The notes under the pieces: model-generated
Databases searched by the model: none
Seen by the model: the letters and a program-made list of their open reading frames with translations, nothing else
Told to the model about the DNA's origin: nothing
Part shown: piece by piece, positions 11,931 through 22,758 of the stretch
Layout of the letters: each line of letters begins with the position of its first letter
Position numbering within the stretch: the stretch's first letter is position 1
Position numbers and translations under genes: made by a program
NCBI GenBank assembly: GCA_017893485.1
Contig: JACEHZ010000374.1
Coordinates: 402,001-466,000, forward strand
From: Hemerocallis citrina
Lineage: Eukaryota > Streptophyta > Magnoliopsida > Asparagales > Asphodelaceae
Length of the DNA stretch: 64,000 nucleotides
Direction: 5' to 3'

Positions 11931-13968
11931 CCCTTTAGAGTACACGTTTTTGTATTATCCACTATTAGATCTTTCCCTTAAAACCCCGGCTTGTTTATTT
12001 ATTATTATTGTCAAACAAGTATGTATGTGTAAAAAAAATGACAAGAATAACAAGGAATGATCATGTAACAAGTTTAAGTTGCAAGATAAATATGGACAGG
12101 TGCGAGGTAACACATAAAAGGATAAAACAACGAGATTTCTAGTTCAGGACAACAAGATAGTACTGCACTAAAACAGGAATTTCCGTTGCTACAAATATGC
12201 AAATCTGAATCCATCAAAAGGTCTATAAAATAGAATCCCAATTGAATCCAGTGAATATACATAAGTCATATAGTATTTCACAAAAACATATCTCAAAACT
12301 GAATTGAAACCAGAAAATGCATTCAGCCAGAAATCAGAAGATCGTATTCAAAGTCAGGAAAACAACATGAAAAATCATTAAATAAATTCACAAAAAATAT
12401 GGGGTATTCCCCTATATGTATAGTAATAGAAAATCAAGTTTCATAATTTTTCAGTAAAAATAGAGTAGTCAAGTAAAATCAGAAAACATCAAGATACAGT
12501 AGTTTTCTAAATCTGAAATCACAAACACTGCAGTACGAAAATAGCAATATTTCACAAACCATAAATCGAAATCCAAATCCGTCAAAAGGATGATAAAATA
12601 GGTGCAGTAGGATAACTTTCATATTCAGAAATAATTCAGAATCAGCAAGTAGAAATAGGTCGAAAATCAAGGTGTTTACTGAACAGTAAGAAAAATCTGC
12701 TAGTATAGTAATTGTTTAGAAACATAAAATGGAGTGTAAAACTCAGCAAATAAATTCACAAAAATTCTGGGTTAATCCCAATCAGGTCTAGAAGTACTGA
12801 GCAAAATTTCAGATCAAAATAATAATTTTAATACCAGAATAAAAATAGATTACTCTTCAGAATTCATAGAAAATAAAATCTGGAAACCTTTTGACACCAC
12901 TGTAGTAAAATAGATATAACTCGCAAAACCAAAAATCAAAACTGAGATCCTTCAAAAGATTTGGAAAATAGATAGAATTCTCTACAGTTCATGTTCACAA
13001 AATATTTTCAAATACTGACCTTAATAGGGTCTAAAATACTGATCAGAATAGAAAAGTCATCAAAACTGAAAATATCGCATATGCACAAAATCCACTAGTT
13101 TACATAGATATCATCCAAAACACAACCAAACATGGAATATAGTATACTAGATGTCCAAGCTACATGGTATAGAGTATTTCACAAGTCCACAACAAGTCTA
13201 TCACGAATAACACGAACGAGCACAAGACAACACATGAACAACACGCATATATGCATCAAGATATGGTTAATCCTAAGTTATATTATGTCATGTATATCGT
13301 GAGACAACTATGGTCAAATCATCATTATAGAGACAATATAAACAAGGATATTCACACAAAAATTGTCTCTAGAATCCAACTATACTACAGGCGGTATTTA
13401 ATACTTGTATTACACAAAGAAAAGAATACAAGTTATTTGCCTTAACCGATGACGAAAACGAATCCAAGCAAGGATAGCGGGAACGGGTTCCCAGCAACGA
13501 ACTCAACGAACGAATGCGAGTCTACAAACCAAAATGAGCAAACGAACTCAACTACAAACCCGCAAACTAAAAATGAGCACACGAACTCAATAAGCGAACA
13601 ACCCACGAACACCAAAGCACACAAACCAATTACACAATCTACGAACCATGCCCACAAGAGGTAAACGAAGGGGGAGGAACGACAGCACAGCGGGGGAACT
13701 CGCTGTCATTGCCCTGAGTTGACTCTAGCTGCAGGCGGAGCGCACAACCAGTCAGAGGAGAAGGGGAGCGGCAGGGCAATGCAATGAGCATATGGTTCTA
13801 CTCGGTGGGTGGAAACACAGTGAATGAGGAGGGGTTTCTGTGGTGCAGTGGAGAGGCACGAGGCAAGGAAGTCAGTAGAGGTGCAGGGGGTGAGAGAGAG
13901 AACGGGAAGCTAGGGTTCGGGATGGAGGTGGCGGTTAGAGGATGGGGAAGCAGCTGCATGGGTGCACA

Positions 13969-14044
<76 letters not shown>
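13969..14044. repeat. (TA)n microsatellite
   Basis: Uninterrupted TA run in the solo LTR; it marks the empty-site equivalent of the Helitron-like insertion in the sister LTR. Confidence 0.95.
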
Positions 14045-14046
<2 letters not shown>

Positions 14047-14634
14047 GTTCAAGGGTTTTAGGGTTTGGGGATGAAGCAGAGGGTGGAGGCGGTACAGGCT
14101 AACGGGTCTGAGTGTATAGTTGGGTTTCGGGTATGCATGGGTTTCGGGTGGGTAGTTAGGGGCTAATGGGTTTTAAAAAAAAGGGTTAAGTGAAATTAAT
14201 AAATGGGTATAGTTGGGTATTATAATTGAATAGGATTTTGTTTAATGGGTATTGGTTATTTAAGTGGTTAGTGGATAATAAACAGGGTATGGTTAAAGTG
14301 GATCTTGAGGTATAGGAATTAGGAGTGCAAATGGGTATGAAAAGATCCAAAAAATAAAGATATAGCAAGAACAAAATACTAGAAAAAATAATATAGGGTG
14401 GGAACAATTACAAGAAAGAGGATCACAATAATAGCTCGATCTAATGGAACGAAACAAAAAGACGGACAAAGAATCAAGAATTCAAATAAAAGAAGACAAG
14501 AATAATAAAATGAATATATATATATATATTGAAAATAAAATCCAATATACGGTCCAAGAGAGATACAAGCTGAATCAAATACAAGGAAAAGAAAATGCAC
14601 TCAAAATAAATAAAAATGAAAAACAGGGGTTACA

Positions 14635-15000
14635 CAATGAGCTATTTGGTGGAGCTTGATCGAAGAGTAGAGCATTGAACTTGTTGTTTGGAGTCAACAA
14701 GTTATTTGGTGGAGCCTGAGTGAAGACCAAGGCCTTGAACTTGTTGTTTGGAGCCAACAAGTTATTGATGGAGCTCAAGCGGTGAACAGAATATTGAAAT
14801 CATTGTTTGGAGCCAACGAGTGTTGATGAAGCTGAAGCGGTGAGCAGAACATTGAACTCATTGTTTGGAGCCAACGAGCATTTGATGGAGCTTGAGCGGA
14901 GAGCAGAGTGCTGAACTCGTTGTTTGGAGCCAATTAGTTGTTCATGAAGTTCACACGGTGAGCAGAGCGTTGAACTCGTTGCTGACGAGTTGGACTCTGG
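14635..15000. repeat. ~60 bp hairpin tandem array, subtype B, right part
   Basis: Continuation of the array interrupted at 10986. Monomers carry gaacttgttgtttggagtc/aacaagtt and gaactcgttgtttggagcc/aac variants with near-perfect stems. It then grades into the 3' region of the Tat-type element. Confidence 0.85.
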
Positions 15001-16154
15001 ACTTGCCGCTTTGTATTTGTAAATATCTATAGTTCTACTGGACCTGAACATATGAGTTTGTGATAGTTCTTTGATTCCTGAAGAAATCTTTTCACATGCT
15101 TGATCCATGTTGTGAACCTTTTTGTCGATATTGATGTACCATCGACTAGGCTCTTTGTAGCTAAATAACAGGGCCTCAAGTCTGTTGTGTATAGCTAACG
15201 AACCGTTGACGGTGTGTGACGGAGTTTAGAAATTCTCTGCCTTGAACTCGGCTAGTTGTAGGAGCAACTCTGAGGGAGAGTCGTTTTCCAAACTTACAGT
15301 ATGGGTCCTTAGACAAATTGTGAGAATCACATCGAGTGGAGAGTTAAACTCTAAGTGTTTCTTTTTACAAGTGTTGCTGGAGTAAATACGATCCACGATT
15401 TTGGACCTCTTAATCAGCCTTCAAGGAATTTTAACTAGTTTTAGGAACAGATCGAACGACGAATTGAACTCTGAACGTATGTAATTGCAAGTTGCTAGAG
15501 TAACTCCGAGCCATGTGTATGGATTCCGAACTTGTTAGTTTGAGTATTAATAGGTTGCAGGAGCAGATCGAATAGTGATGCGTACTCTGAACTTGCTTCT
15601 TTGGAAATCGCTAGTCTCTTTCGAGCCATGGGTATGGACTCTGAACCGGTCATGCAGGCGCTAACGGATTGTAGGAGCAGATCAAATGGTGAAGCGCACT
15701 CTGAAATTGCTTCTTTGTAAATTGATAGAGTATCTTCGAGTCATGGGTATGGACTCCGAATCCGTCTTATGGAAAGCTTGTAACGAGTGTTTAGCGCCGC
15801 TTTAGGTGTAAGTTTGGCATTTAGCTCATTGTTTGCTTTAATGAATTAACAGGTTGCAGGAGTAGATCGAATGGCGAAGTGCACTCTGAACTTGCTTCAT
15901 TGCAAATTGCTAGAGTAACTTCGAAACATGGGTATGGACTCCGAATCCGTCTTGTAAGAAGCTTTTAGAGAATTTTTGGTGCCGTTTTTGTGTATACGTT
16001 TGACACTCAAATTATTGTATGCATCCGTAGAGTTGTACAAGAATTTTGCAAAAAATCATACTATATTTTATTGGAAAATAAACCTAAGCTGATCTAGTAG
16101 CTGGCTATTATTACAAATTGAGAAAAATTGCTACTACTTAGTAAGAGAGGACTT
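15001..16154 (-). repeat. 3' non-coding region of Tat-type element with ~115-185 bp repeats
   Basis: No coding sequence. Four to five diverged units share the phrases ttgcaaattgctagagtaac, cgagccatgggtatggactc and gcaggagcagatcgaatgg (marker positions near 15500, 15625, 15738 and 15921). The reverse complement of the same units occurs at 58230-58620. Repeats at this place are typical of Tat/Ogre elements (family knowledge). Confidence 0.7.
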
Positions 16155-17457
16155 TCAGATGCCCACGTTTACCTTCACAAGGTGTTCTACTTTCCAAGTC
16201 CCTACTAATATCTCCTTGCCCCCCTGGTCTTCAAGTTGTTGAGCTGTTAGGTGAACAACTTGGTAGACCTTGCTTGCACTTGCCTGTTTTGGAGGGAACC
16301 CCCCATTGTTTTGCATAGAGAAAGAGAAATCTTCTGATGCACTAATGTGTTTAGGTAAGATTATTTGTCTCCGTTGAATGAGCGGAGTGTCTTCGAGCGA
16401 GGGATTCAGGGTTATTACTCTGTTATGATGAGAACCAGTTTGGACCTGGTGAGATATGATTTGGTAAGTTTGGAAGTTCTCGGTAGAATTATTTATGGCA
16501 GTTGCTTCAAGCTTGTTTACAGTCTTGAAATTATTGTGATTGTTTTCTAGCGGTAGCTCTACGGCATCGAGAGGGAAAACCGAGCCCCCCATTGTAGCAG
16601 TGTAGCATGCACGTGCTGCATGTTGGCTCCCTATAACTTGGCCTATGCCAGCTTTTGTTGGGAACTTCATTTTCATGTAGAAGGTGAAGTCAACTGCATG
16701 GAAGGCCGCCAGGCTGGGACGACCGAATATAGCACTGTATGGGGCTTTGACATCGACTATAATAAATTCCAGTACTTCCGTTCGAATAGCAGGAGCTTTC
16801 CCTGCTGTCACATCCAGTGTGAAGACTCCTTCTACTTGAATGGGGACACCGGAGAATTCGTGGTGTGTATAACCGGCTGGCTTGAGTCAGTCTCGAGAAA
16901 ACTTGAGAGCCTTGAATGTGGCCATGAAGAGGATATTTACTGAGTTTCCATTGTCCACCAGGATATGGCATACCTCATGATTCACCATGCAAAGATTTGT
17001 GACTAATGCATCGCAATGAGGTTTTCGGACGCCTTCTAAGTCCTTGTCAGAGAAAGATATCGGGATCCCAGTGCTTTTGGCAGGCAGAATGTTATCTATG
17101 GAGTTGACTTCCCTAATGAAAGATTTACACGAGGAGTTGGAATCTTCCCCCATTGGACTTCCATGTATGGAGTGGAGGACGACCACGTGTTCGGAGTCTT
17201 GCAATTCGTATGGCCTCTTTTGACATTTATTAGCCTCCCTGGGGCAGAGGGTTTTCGGCGTCGTTGTCTTTCTGAACGAAGTTGGAGAGATAGCCTCTGC
17301 GAATTAGGGCTTTGAATACTTTTTTAAGGGCTCGATAGTCGTCATTAGTGTGTGCATGATCTCTATGAAATGCGGACCACTTATTTCTTTCTCTTCTCCT
17401 GCCAGACGTTGACATCTTGGGGAGAGGGCAGATTATTTTGTCCTTCTCAACTTCCAT
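16155..17457 (-). pseudogene. Protease region and integrase-like tail of Tat-type element (left copy)
   Basis: Starts with the gag C-terminus: FHRDHAHTNDDYRALKKVF, the region where Tat Gag has a C-X-FH-X-DHGH-X-C knuckle; here both Cys are replaced (W-S and Y). Retropepsin follows: HILVDNGNSVNILF with the catalytic Asp in a D-N-G triad, then YSAIFGRPSLAAF and MKMKFPT. Beyond that there is no RT, RNase H or integrase core. The frame ends with VYQVVHLTAQQL and GTWKVEHLVKV, which resemble the extreme C-terminus of Gypsy integrases (usually RTWN-X-X-HLKKYY). I infer an internal pol deletion. Frames are broken near 16890 and 17210. Confidence 0.7.
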
Positions 17458-18852
17458 GAGGATGGCTGATACGCTTGCATTGAGAGGAGTGAACTTGTCA
17501 AAGCGTGGTGCTAAAGTTGGACGGCGTTGACCTGCACCATTTTCTGAAACTTCCTGGGTTCTTCCTCGCTTGTATTCTTCCGTTTGTTCTTGGAAGATGA
17601 ATCATTCTTGGTTTGAGGATAGAGAGCTTCCTCGACCCTGATATACTTGTCACTCCTTTCAAGGAGCTCAGTGAAACTTTTGGGTGGCCTTTTTGCGAGG
17701 GAGGCTTTCGGGTCTTTGTTAGTGACGTTGTAGCGACAAAATGTAGCTGCCACTGAAGTGTTCAAGGACGAAATCGAACTTGCTTTAGTTGTAAAGCGTT
17801 TGAAAAAGTCTTTCAACAATTCTCCACCTCTTTGTTTTAGTTCTAATAGGGAAGCACTTGTTTTTTCAGCCTTGCGGTTAGTGACAAAATGCGCAATGAA
17901 GAGCTCCTCGAGCTGGTCGAAGGAGAATATGGACTCTGGAGTCAGGCACGAATACCATTCCCTTGCTGATCCTTTCAGTGTTGTGGGAAATGTTTGACAC
18001 ATGAGTGCATGATGGCATTACAGACTATCATGAGTGTTTTGAAGCTCTCGATATGGTTGGTCAGGTCTAGTTCTCCATTGTAGGATTCAAATTGAGGAGC
18101 TTTGAAGTCCCTTAGGATGGGTGCATCGAGGATGGCTTTGCTAAAAGGTGTTCGATTAGGGCGGTAGGCCCTGCTGGAGTGGTTTTTTCGTTCTTCATCT
18201 GTTCTAGACGATTCTCTACCTCTTGGATACGGTGAAGGACTTGGTTGTCCTTCCTCTGGGATCCAGTTGAGACGGCGGATCCTTCGTTGGTGGGCTGACC
18301 CAGATCTTGACTTCCTTGGATAGAATGGAGAATGTTGAGCTTGAACTTATCCAATTCGACCCTAGTGACTGGGGAATTTCTTCCTTTGTTCTGCACAAGA
18401 AGCTTTCGACTCTCATGATTCAGGCTCCTTATCGTGGTGCTCCCCCTGTGAGAGGATGATTGCCTTGATCTCTGAAAATTGGCTCTCTGGGTTGTTTGAT
18501 GTCTTGAGCAGGAGTTCTCAGATCGGACACGCCTCTCGTCCAATTGGATTCGTAGATCGGTTCCTTGTTGCCTGGCACTGATGATCTGGTAGAGATCTCT
18601 AGCCCCCCGAGGGCCTGGCGAGGCCATTGAATCATTTGAAGCATTATGGACTGAAATGCGGTCATACTGAGGATATTGTTCATGACGGTTTTGTCGGGAA
18701 CCCCCCGGTGCCTCTCTGTTGGGAGGAGCTTGACTAGGCTGCCGAGGTGACTGTTGAGGAGGAATCGGATCTTCCATTGGAGGAGCTGGTTGATGAAGAG
18801 AGTTGGTGCGGTGGCTTGAGGCCTTCCCTCTACCTCTTAGTCTTGGTGGCAT
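17458..18852 (-). pseudogene. Gag of Tat-type retrotransposon (left copy)
   Basis: Structural Gag. The start is the ATG at 18852 (MPPRLRGRGKASS), 26 bp after the PBS region and shared with the inverted copy at 54738. Residues 1-245 form a polar, Pro/Gln/Arg-rich N-terminal domain. The capsid core (18002-17511) has TLKGSAREWYSCL, SFDQLEELFIAHF, FKRFTTKA and LLERSDKYIRVEEALYP, the usual retrotransposon gag order. The linker (HIESF, FKAPQF) near 18003-18111 is in another frame, so at least two frameshifts separate the parts. Members of this lineage have RT and integrase; this one does not. Confidence 0.8.
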
Positions 18853-18877
18853 GGTGGCAAGTCTGACTTGTGTAGTA

Positions 18878-18896
18878 TCCCACAGACGGCGCCAAT
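18878..18896 (-). other. Primer binding region, GGCGCC type, of Tat-type element
   Basis: The minus strand reads attggcgccgtctgtggga between the LTR end (18898) and the gag start. The GGCGCCGTCTGTGGGA form is characteristic of plant Tat-type elements. The counterpart at 54681-54700 is decayed. Confidence 0.75.
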
Positions 18897-19216
18897 TCGT
18901 TGCTGCTTATTTTGGTTTGTGAGCAAACAGATAGTGAGTTAATAATTGATAGAAACTACTAAAAATCTGACCTTTGACCTTGGCCGTGAAATGCGGTTAG
19001 AGCTCCTAGGATTGAATCTGGATTGTTGATTGACCACCGTGATCTGAATCTAATGGTTGCTGATGTGGCCGATGGACCCGCAAAAAGCCTGAAACACCGG
19101 GGGGTGGCCCCGGCGACAGAACCTCCGAAGCTCAAGTCAGAACTAGAAAGAGAAAGAGAGTATGGGAGAGAAACTACCGAATTGTTGATTACCTTCTGAA
19201 TGTAGAGGGGGATGGG

Positions 19217-19224
19217 TATTTATA
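19217..19224 (-). promoter_or_regulatory. TATA box of left Tat LTR
   Basis: The minus strand reads cctataaataccc, about 320 bp upstream of the PBS. The same box sits at the same place in the inverted copy (54359-54366). Confidence 0.6.
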
Positions 19225-19404
19225 GGCTTGAGAGACATATCAAGAGATTGTTTTAGATCCGTTGGATCGATATGAATTCCTTATCCCCTTTATGTCTCTC
19301 CCCCTCAAGAGATAAGTTATCTTGTTAGGGGATAAGAGATTGAATTTTTTCCCAAAATGTACCTCTTTTTGAAAGTTTTCCACGAACTGCCCTATTTTTT
19401 TTCC

Positions 19405-19665
19405 TAAATGACCCACTCGCTTTTTGAAAAAGCGAGTTTGGTTAAAAATAACTCGCTTTTTTAGAAAGCGAGTGTGAAACTTTTAATTTTCGAAAGGTTA
19501 GACTCGCTTTTTGAAAAATCGAGTTATTTTTAACCAAACTCGCTTTTTCAAAAAGTACGCTTGGTTATTTTGGTAAATACATTCGAAAGTGGGCCATCTT
19601 GGTAAATACTTTTAGAAAGTGAGTTAGTTTGGTAAATAATTTCAGAAAGTGGGTCATTTTGGTAA
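19405..19665. repeat. Palindromic and ~33 bp repeats in the left Mutator arm
   Basis: Several copies of the near-perfect palindrome ctcgctttttgaaaaagcgag, some in tandem with ttggttaaaaataa between, then ~33 bp repeats of the type ttggtaaat-n-gaaagtgggccat. The mirror image is at 21440-21690. Confidence 0.85.
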
Positions 19666-20299
19666 CAAGTTCTTTCTATATCTCATTGTCACTTCATCTT
19701 CTTTAGACTACTATATATGAAATTGTTTGTCAGGACTTTCTATATCACGTTGTCACTTCATCTTCTTTGGACATGATTTTATAAAGTTAGCAACTGTTTA
19801 GCAGTGGTCGAGGATATACATAACTTGACATTATTTTAGTATATACATAATTGGTGTGTTTTAACTTGTCGAGAATGAGCCCATAGATACTCCTAATTCC
19901 TGGTATACACATAATTGGCTTTTGACCTATCAATCATATGTGCTGAGTTCTTGCGCCAAAAGTCTCACACTCGCTTTCTGAAAAAGCGAGGGTGGTTAAA
20001 AGGGTCCATAATATATTTTTTTGTATTTCACATTGGCAGAAATGACCAAGTTACCCCTTCCTTCATATAACCAGATTATCAGCTTAGGGGTAAGAGGGTC
20101 ATGCGGTAGTAAGGGACGGATGAAGTTCATCCGTCTCTCACTTTCACAAATTTTTTTTATTTATAAACTTTATATATTTAATATATATTATTTATATTTA
20201 AAGTATTAAATCCATCGAGAGACAGAAGATCTTGCGCCAACAAAGAAGAAATTTTCTCTCTTGACGTGGTAATAAAATATTTATTTTTATATTGACTTT

Positions 20300-20440
20300 T
20301 TTGGGTTTTTTTTAATGGGTCCGGGTTCGGGTTCGGGTCGGATCTCTTTTGAGCGGACCCGGACCCAGACTTGAAAGTACAACGGGTCCCAATTTAAGAT
20401 CGGGACCCGGATCCGAACCCGGATAGGCCGGGTCGTCAAA
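20300..20440. repeat. GC-rich inverted (GGGTTCG) segment
   Basis: Short repeats of gggttcgggttcggg and their complement ccggacccgg / cggatccgaacccgg around 20320-20430. It contrasts with the AT-rich surroundings and may be a small DNA transposon terminus or part of the captured intron; origin unresolved. Confidence 0.4.
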
Positions 20441-20545
20441 AGAGAAAAGTGATCAAGAGAGAAAATTTCTTCTTTGTTGGAAAAAAATAAACTCGGAATT
20501 TCAAAACAAGTGCAAGAAATACAAAACAATATATTATGAGCAAAC

Positions 20546-20677
20546 CTTAGTCTGCTGACAATATTCAGAACTAGAGAACCATGTCTCATCAATTACCACG
20601 TCAGGCTTTTGTGGTCTACCATTATGTATAACAGCAGCCATGGACGAAGTTACAACCACCCTTTTAATAGAAGAATT
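20546..20677 (-). pseudogene. Captured exon of a cinnamoyl-CoA reductase-like (extended SDR) gene
   Basis: 44 codons open on the minus strand. They contain SSIKRVVVTSSMAAV, NGRPQKPDVV and DETWFSSSEYC, a strong match by eye to the central part of plant cinnamoyl-CoA reductase / phenylacetaldehyde reductase / dihydroflavonol reductase-like NADPH enzymes. The VVVTSS segment holds the SDR catalytic Ser; the YxxxK motif is in the next exon and is missing. The exon ends cleanly at an AAG/GTTTGCTC splice donor, followed by intron-like AT-rich DNA, and joins transposon arm sequence (gcgccaaaa) at its 5' side. So one exon edge plus intron was carried off by the transposon. It cannot make a working enzyme. 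Confidence 0.75.
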
Positions 20678-22013
20678 TTTGGCGCAAGAACCCAGTGCAT
20701 ATAATTGATAGGCCAAAAGCTAAGATTGATTGGGAGTATCTATGGGCTCATTCTCGACAACTTAAAACATACCAATTATGTGTATACTGAAATAATATCA
20801 AGTTATGTATATCCTCGACTACTGCTAAACAGTTGCTAACTTTATAAATATAAATAACTTTATGTATGAAGATCTTCTGTCTCTCGGTAGATTTAATACT
20901 TTAAATATAAATAATATATATTAAATATATAAAGTTTATAAATAAAAAAAAAATTTGAAAGTGAGAGACGGATGAACTTCATCCGTCCCTCACTACCGCA
21001 TGAACCTCTTACCCCTAAGGTGATAATCTGGTTATATGAAGGAAGGGGTAACTTGGTCATTTCTGCCAATGTGAAATACAAAAAAAAATATTATGGACCC
21101 TTTTAACTACCCTCGCTTTTTCAGAAAGCGAGTGTGAGACTTTTGGTGCAAGAACTTAGCGCATATGATTGATAGGTCAAAAGCCAATTATGTGTATACC
21201 GGGAATTGGGAGTATCTATGGGCTCATTCTTGACAACTTAAAACACACCAATTATGTATATACTGAAATAATGTCAAGTTATGTATATCCTCGACTACTG
21301 CTAAACAGTTGCTAACTTTATAAAATCATGACCAAAGAAGATGAAGTGACAATGTGATATAGAAAGTCCTGACAAACGATTTCATATATAGTAGTCTAAA
21401 GAAGATGAAGTGACAATGAGATATAGAAAGAACTTGTTACCAAAATGACCCACTTTCTAAAATTATTTACCAAACTAACCCACTTTCTAAAAGTATTTAC
21501 CAAGCTGGCCCACTTTCGAAAGTATTTACCAAAATAACCAAGCGTGCTTTTTGAAAAAGCGAGTTTGGTTAAAAATAACTCGCTTTTTCAAAAAGTGAGT
21601 CTAACCTTTCAAAAATTAAAATTTTCACACTCGCTTTTTGAAAAAGCGAGTTATTTTTAACTAAACTCGCTTTTTCAAAAAGCGAGTGGGTCGTTTAGGG
21701 AATAAAAAAAAATTGGGCAGTTCGGAAATTTTTTTCAAAAAAAGGGTTATTTTGGAAAAAAAATCTAAGAGATTTGACTCCTAGCCTGCATGGGCTGGGT
21801 GTCTCTCCTAGTGGGCCTAGTCTGTCACTTTATATGGACTTGAAAGAAGCCCATGTCTTGGAGAAGGCCCGGACCTGTTAAAGAAGCCCGTTGAGATTAA
21901 TCTGCCTATATAAGCTTTGAGATATGTGCAGGAATCGTACGGCCCTGATTTGCTGCGATTTTTACCATCATCAATCATGATCACGATCGAGCGGCTCAAA
22001 TTTGTTCTGCTCC

Positions 22014-22691
22014 TCACTTACTACCCGGGGGTAATTCAGTCATTTCACATAATGTCAGCGACCACTCTACTTCTATCTCCTTCTATCTTCTTCCCTATCT
22101 TTCATCCCACCCGAAGAAAGCAAACCCAAATCCAGAAACCCTAGATCCATATCCCTGCAATTCCCAAACCCCTTTGAATATGAAACCCTAGCTCCAAATC
22201 GAACCCTCACAGCTCCACTCCTCAATCCCTAGCTCCACCCTTCTCTTCCGCCCCCTTAGCAGCTGCTTTCTTCAAGCTCCAAAACCCTAGCTCCCGTTCC
22301 TAAACCCGACGAAGCTGAAATCATTGCACCAAATTGCACCTGACGAACCCTTTCGAAGCTTTGAACTTCATCAACTTCAACTTTCTAGCTTCACCTTCTC
22401 GAAGATGAGATATCCCTAAATATGAGTCTGTCATTTTCCCAAATTATGCAAAATTCAATAGGTAAAAATATTTTTTTTCTCTTCCTCTAAATTAGTTATT
22501 GTATAGGGTATTTATAAATCAATTATTGAAATTAAGCGTATCAGGTGGGTCTTAATATTTTTTTTGCAGTAAGCAAAAATAATTTCATGTGCTTTCCTAG
22601 CTCTTTCATAATAACATTCAATCATATGGTTAATGGGGTCTTAATATATTTAATCTCCACTTTAATCATAACAATTTTTTTGATAATAGTT
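22014..22691 (+). other. 5' leader and intron of the FAR1/MULE transposase gene
   Basis: 22060-22440 is pyrimidine- and C-rich with several aaaccctag motifs, typical of plant 5' leaders. An intron is likely between a donor near 22460 (ataggtaaa) and the coding exon; ttttttgcag at 22560-22570 is one possible acceptor. Left of 22014 the sequence is an inverted copy of the 3' end of the same gene. Confidence 0.5.
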
Positions 22692-22758
22692 ATGGAAAGT
22701 GACGAAGGGTGCTCTCAACTCGGAGACATTTTTTTGACAGTACAAGGAGGTGAATTTA
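22692..22758 (+). pseudogene. FAR1/MULE transposase pseudogene, N-terminal part
   Basis: Start codon at 22692 (MESDEGCSQLGD...). The frame is cut at 22758, in the codons for GGEF, by the 26.6 kb chromovirus. It resumes in the same frame at 49333 after allowing for the attta duplication. The N-terminal stretch is acidic and short, as in FAR1-related proteins ahead of the DNA-binding domain. Confidence 0.7.

Larger units (their letters stand above)
10987..14634 (-). mobile_element. Solo LTR (3.65 kb), same family as Gypsy copy 1
   Basis: Starts TGTCACGCCCC (10987) and ends GGGGTTACA (14634); near-collinear with the LTR at 4768-9067 over its whole length. Flanks caacg (10982-10986) and caatg (14635-14639) form a 5 bp target duplication with one change. 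No internal coding region is attached. It splits a monomer of the 60 bp array. Orientation is taken from the homologous 5' LTR. Confidence 0.85.
19343..21766. mobile_element. Non-autonomous Mutator-like element (Pack-MULE type)
   Basis: Two long inverted arms (about 19343-20230 and 20870-21766) begin with matching ends: aattttttcccaaaatgtac on the left and agattttttttccaaaataa in reverse on the right. They are flanked by a 9 bp duplication with one change (aagagattg 19334-19342, aagagattt 21767-21775). The inverted copy of the host sequence (ggggatatgagatttgac, near 54250) shows the empty site. Long TIRs and 9 bp TSDs are Mutator features. No transposase is present. The middle holds a captured reductase exon and a GC-rich piece. 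A third partial copy of the arm lies at 20690-20880. Confidence 0.85.
18898..21890 (-). mobile_element. LTR of left Tat-type element, with a Mutator-like insertion
   Basis: Minus-oriented LTR adjoining the PBS. Pieces are 18898-19342 and 21767 to about 21890. The outer piece has the TATA box and a leader containing cggcgacagaacctcc. The matching LTR of the inverted copy lies at 51474-54680. I could not find a TG start; homology between the two sides runs past it into FAR1-type sequence, so the inner border is approximate. Confidence 0.6.

Noticed and set aside
9404..15000. CRISPR-like regular repeats with spacers
   Set aside because: The ~60 bp units are whole-unit tandem repeats with similar spacers, in plant retrotransposon context. 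Not a prokaryotic array.
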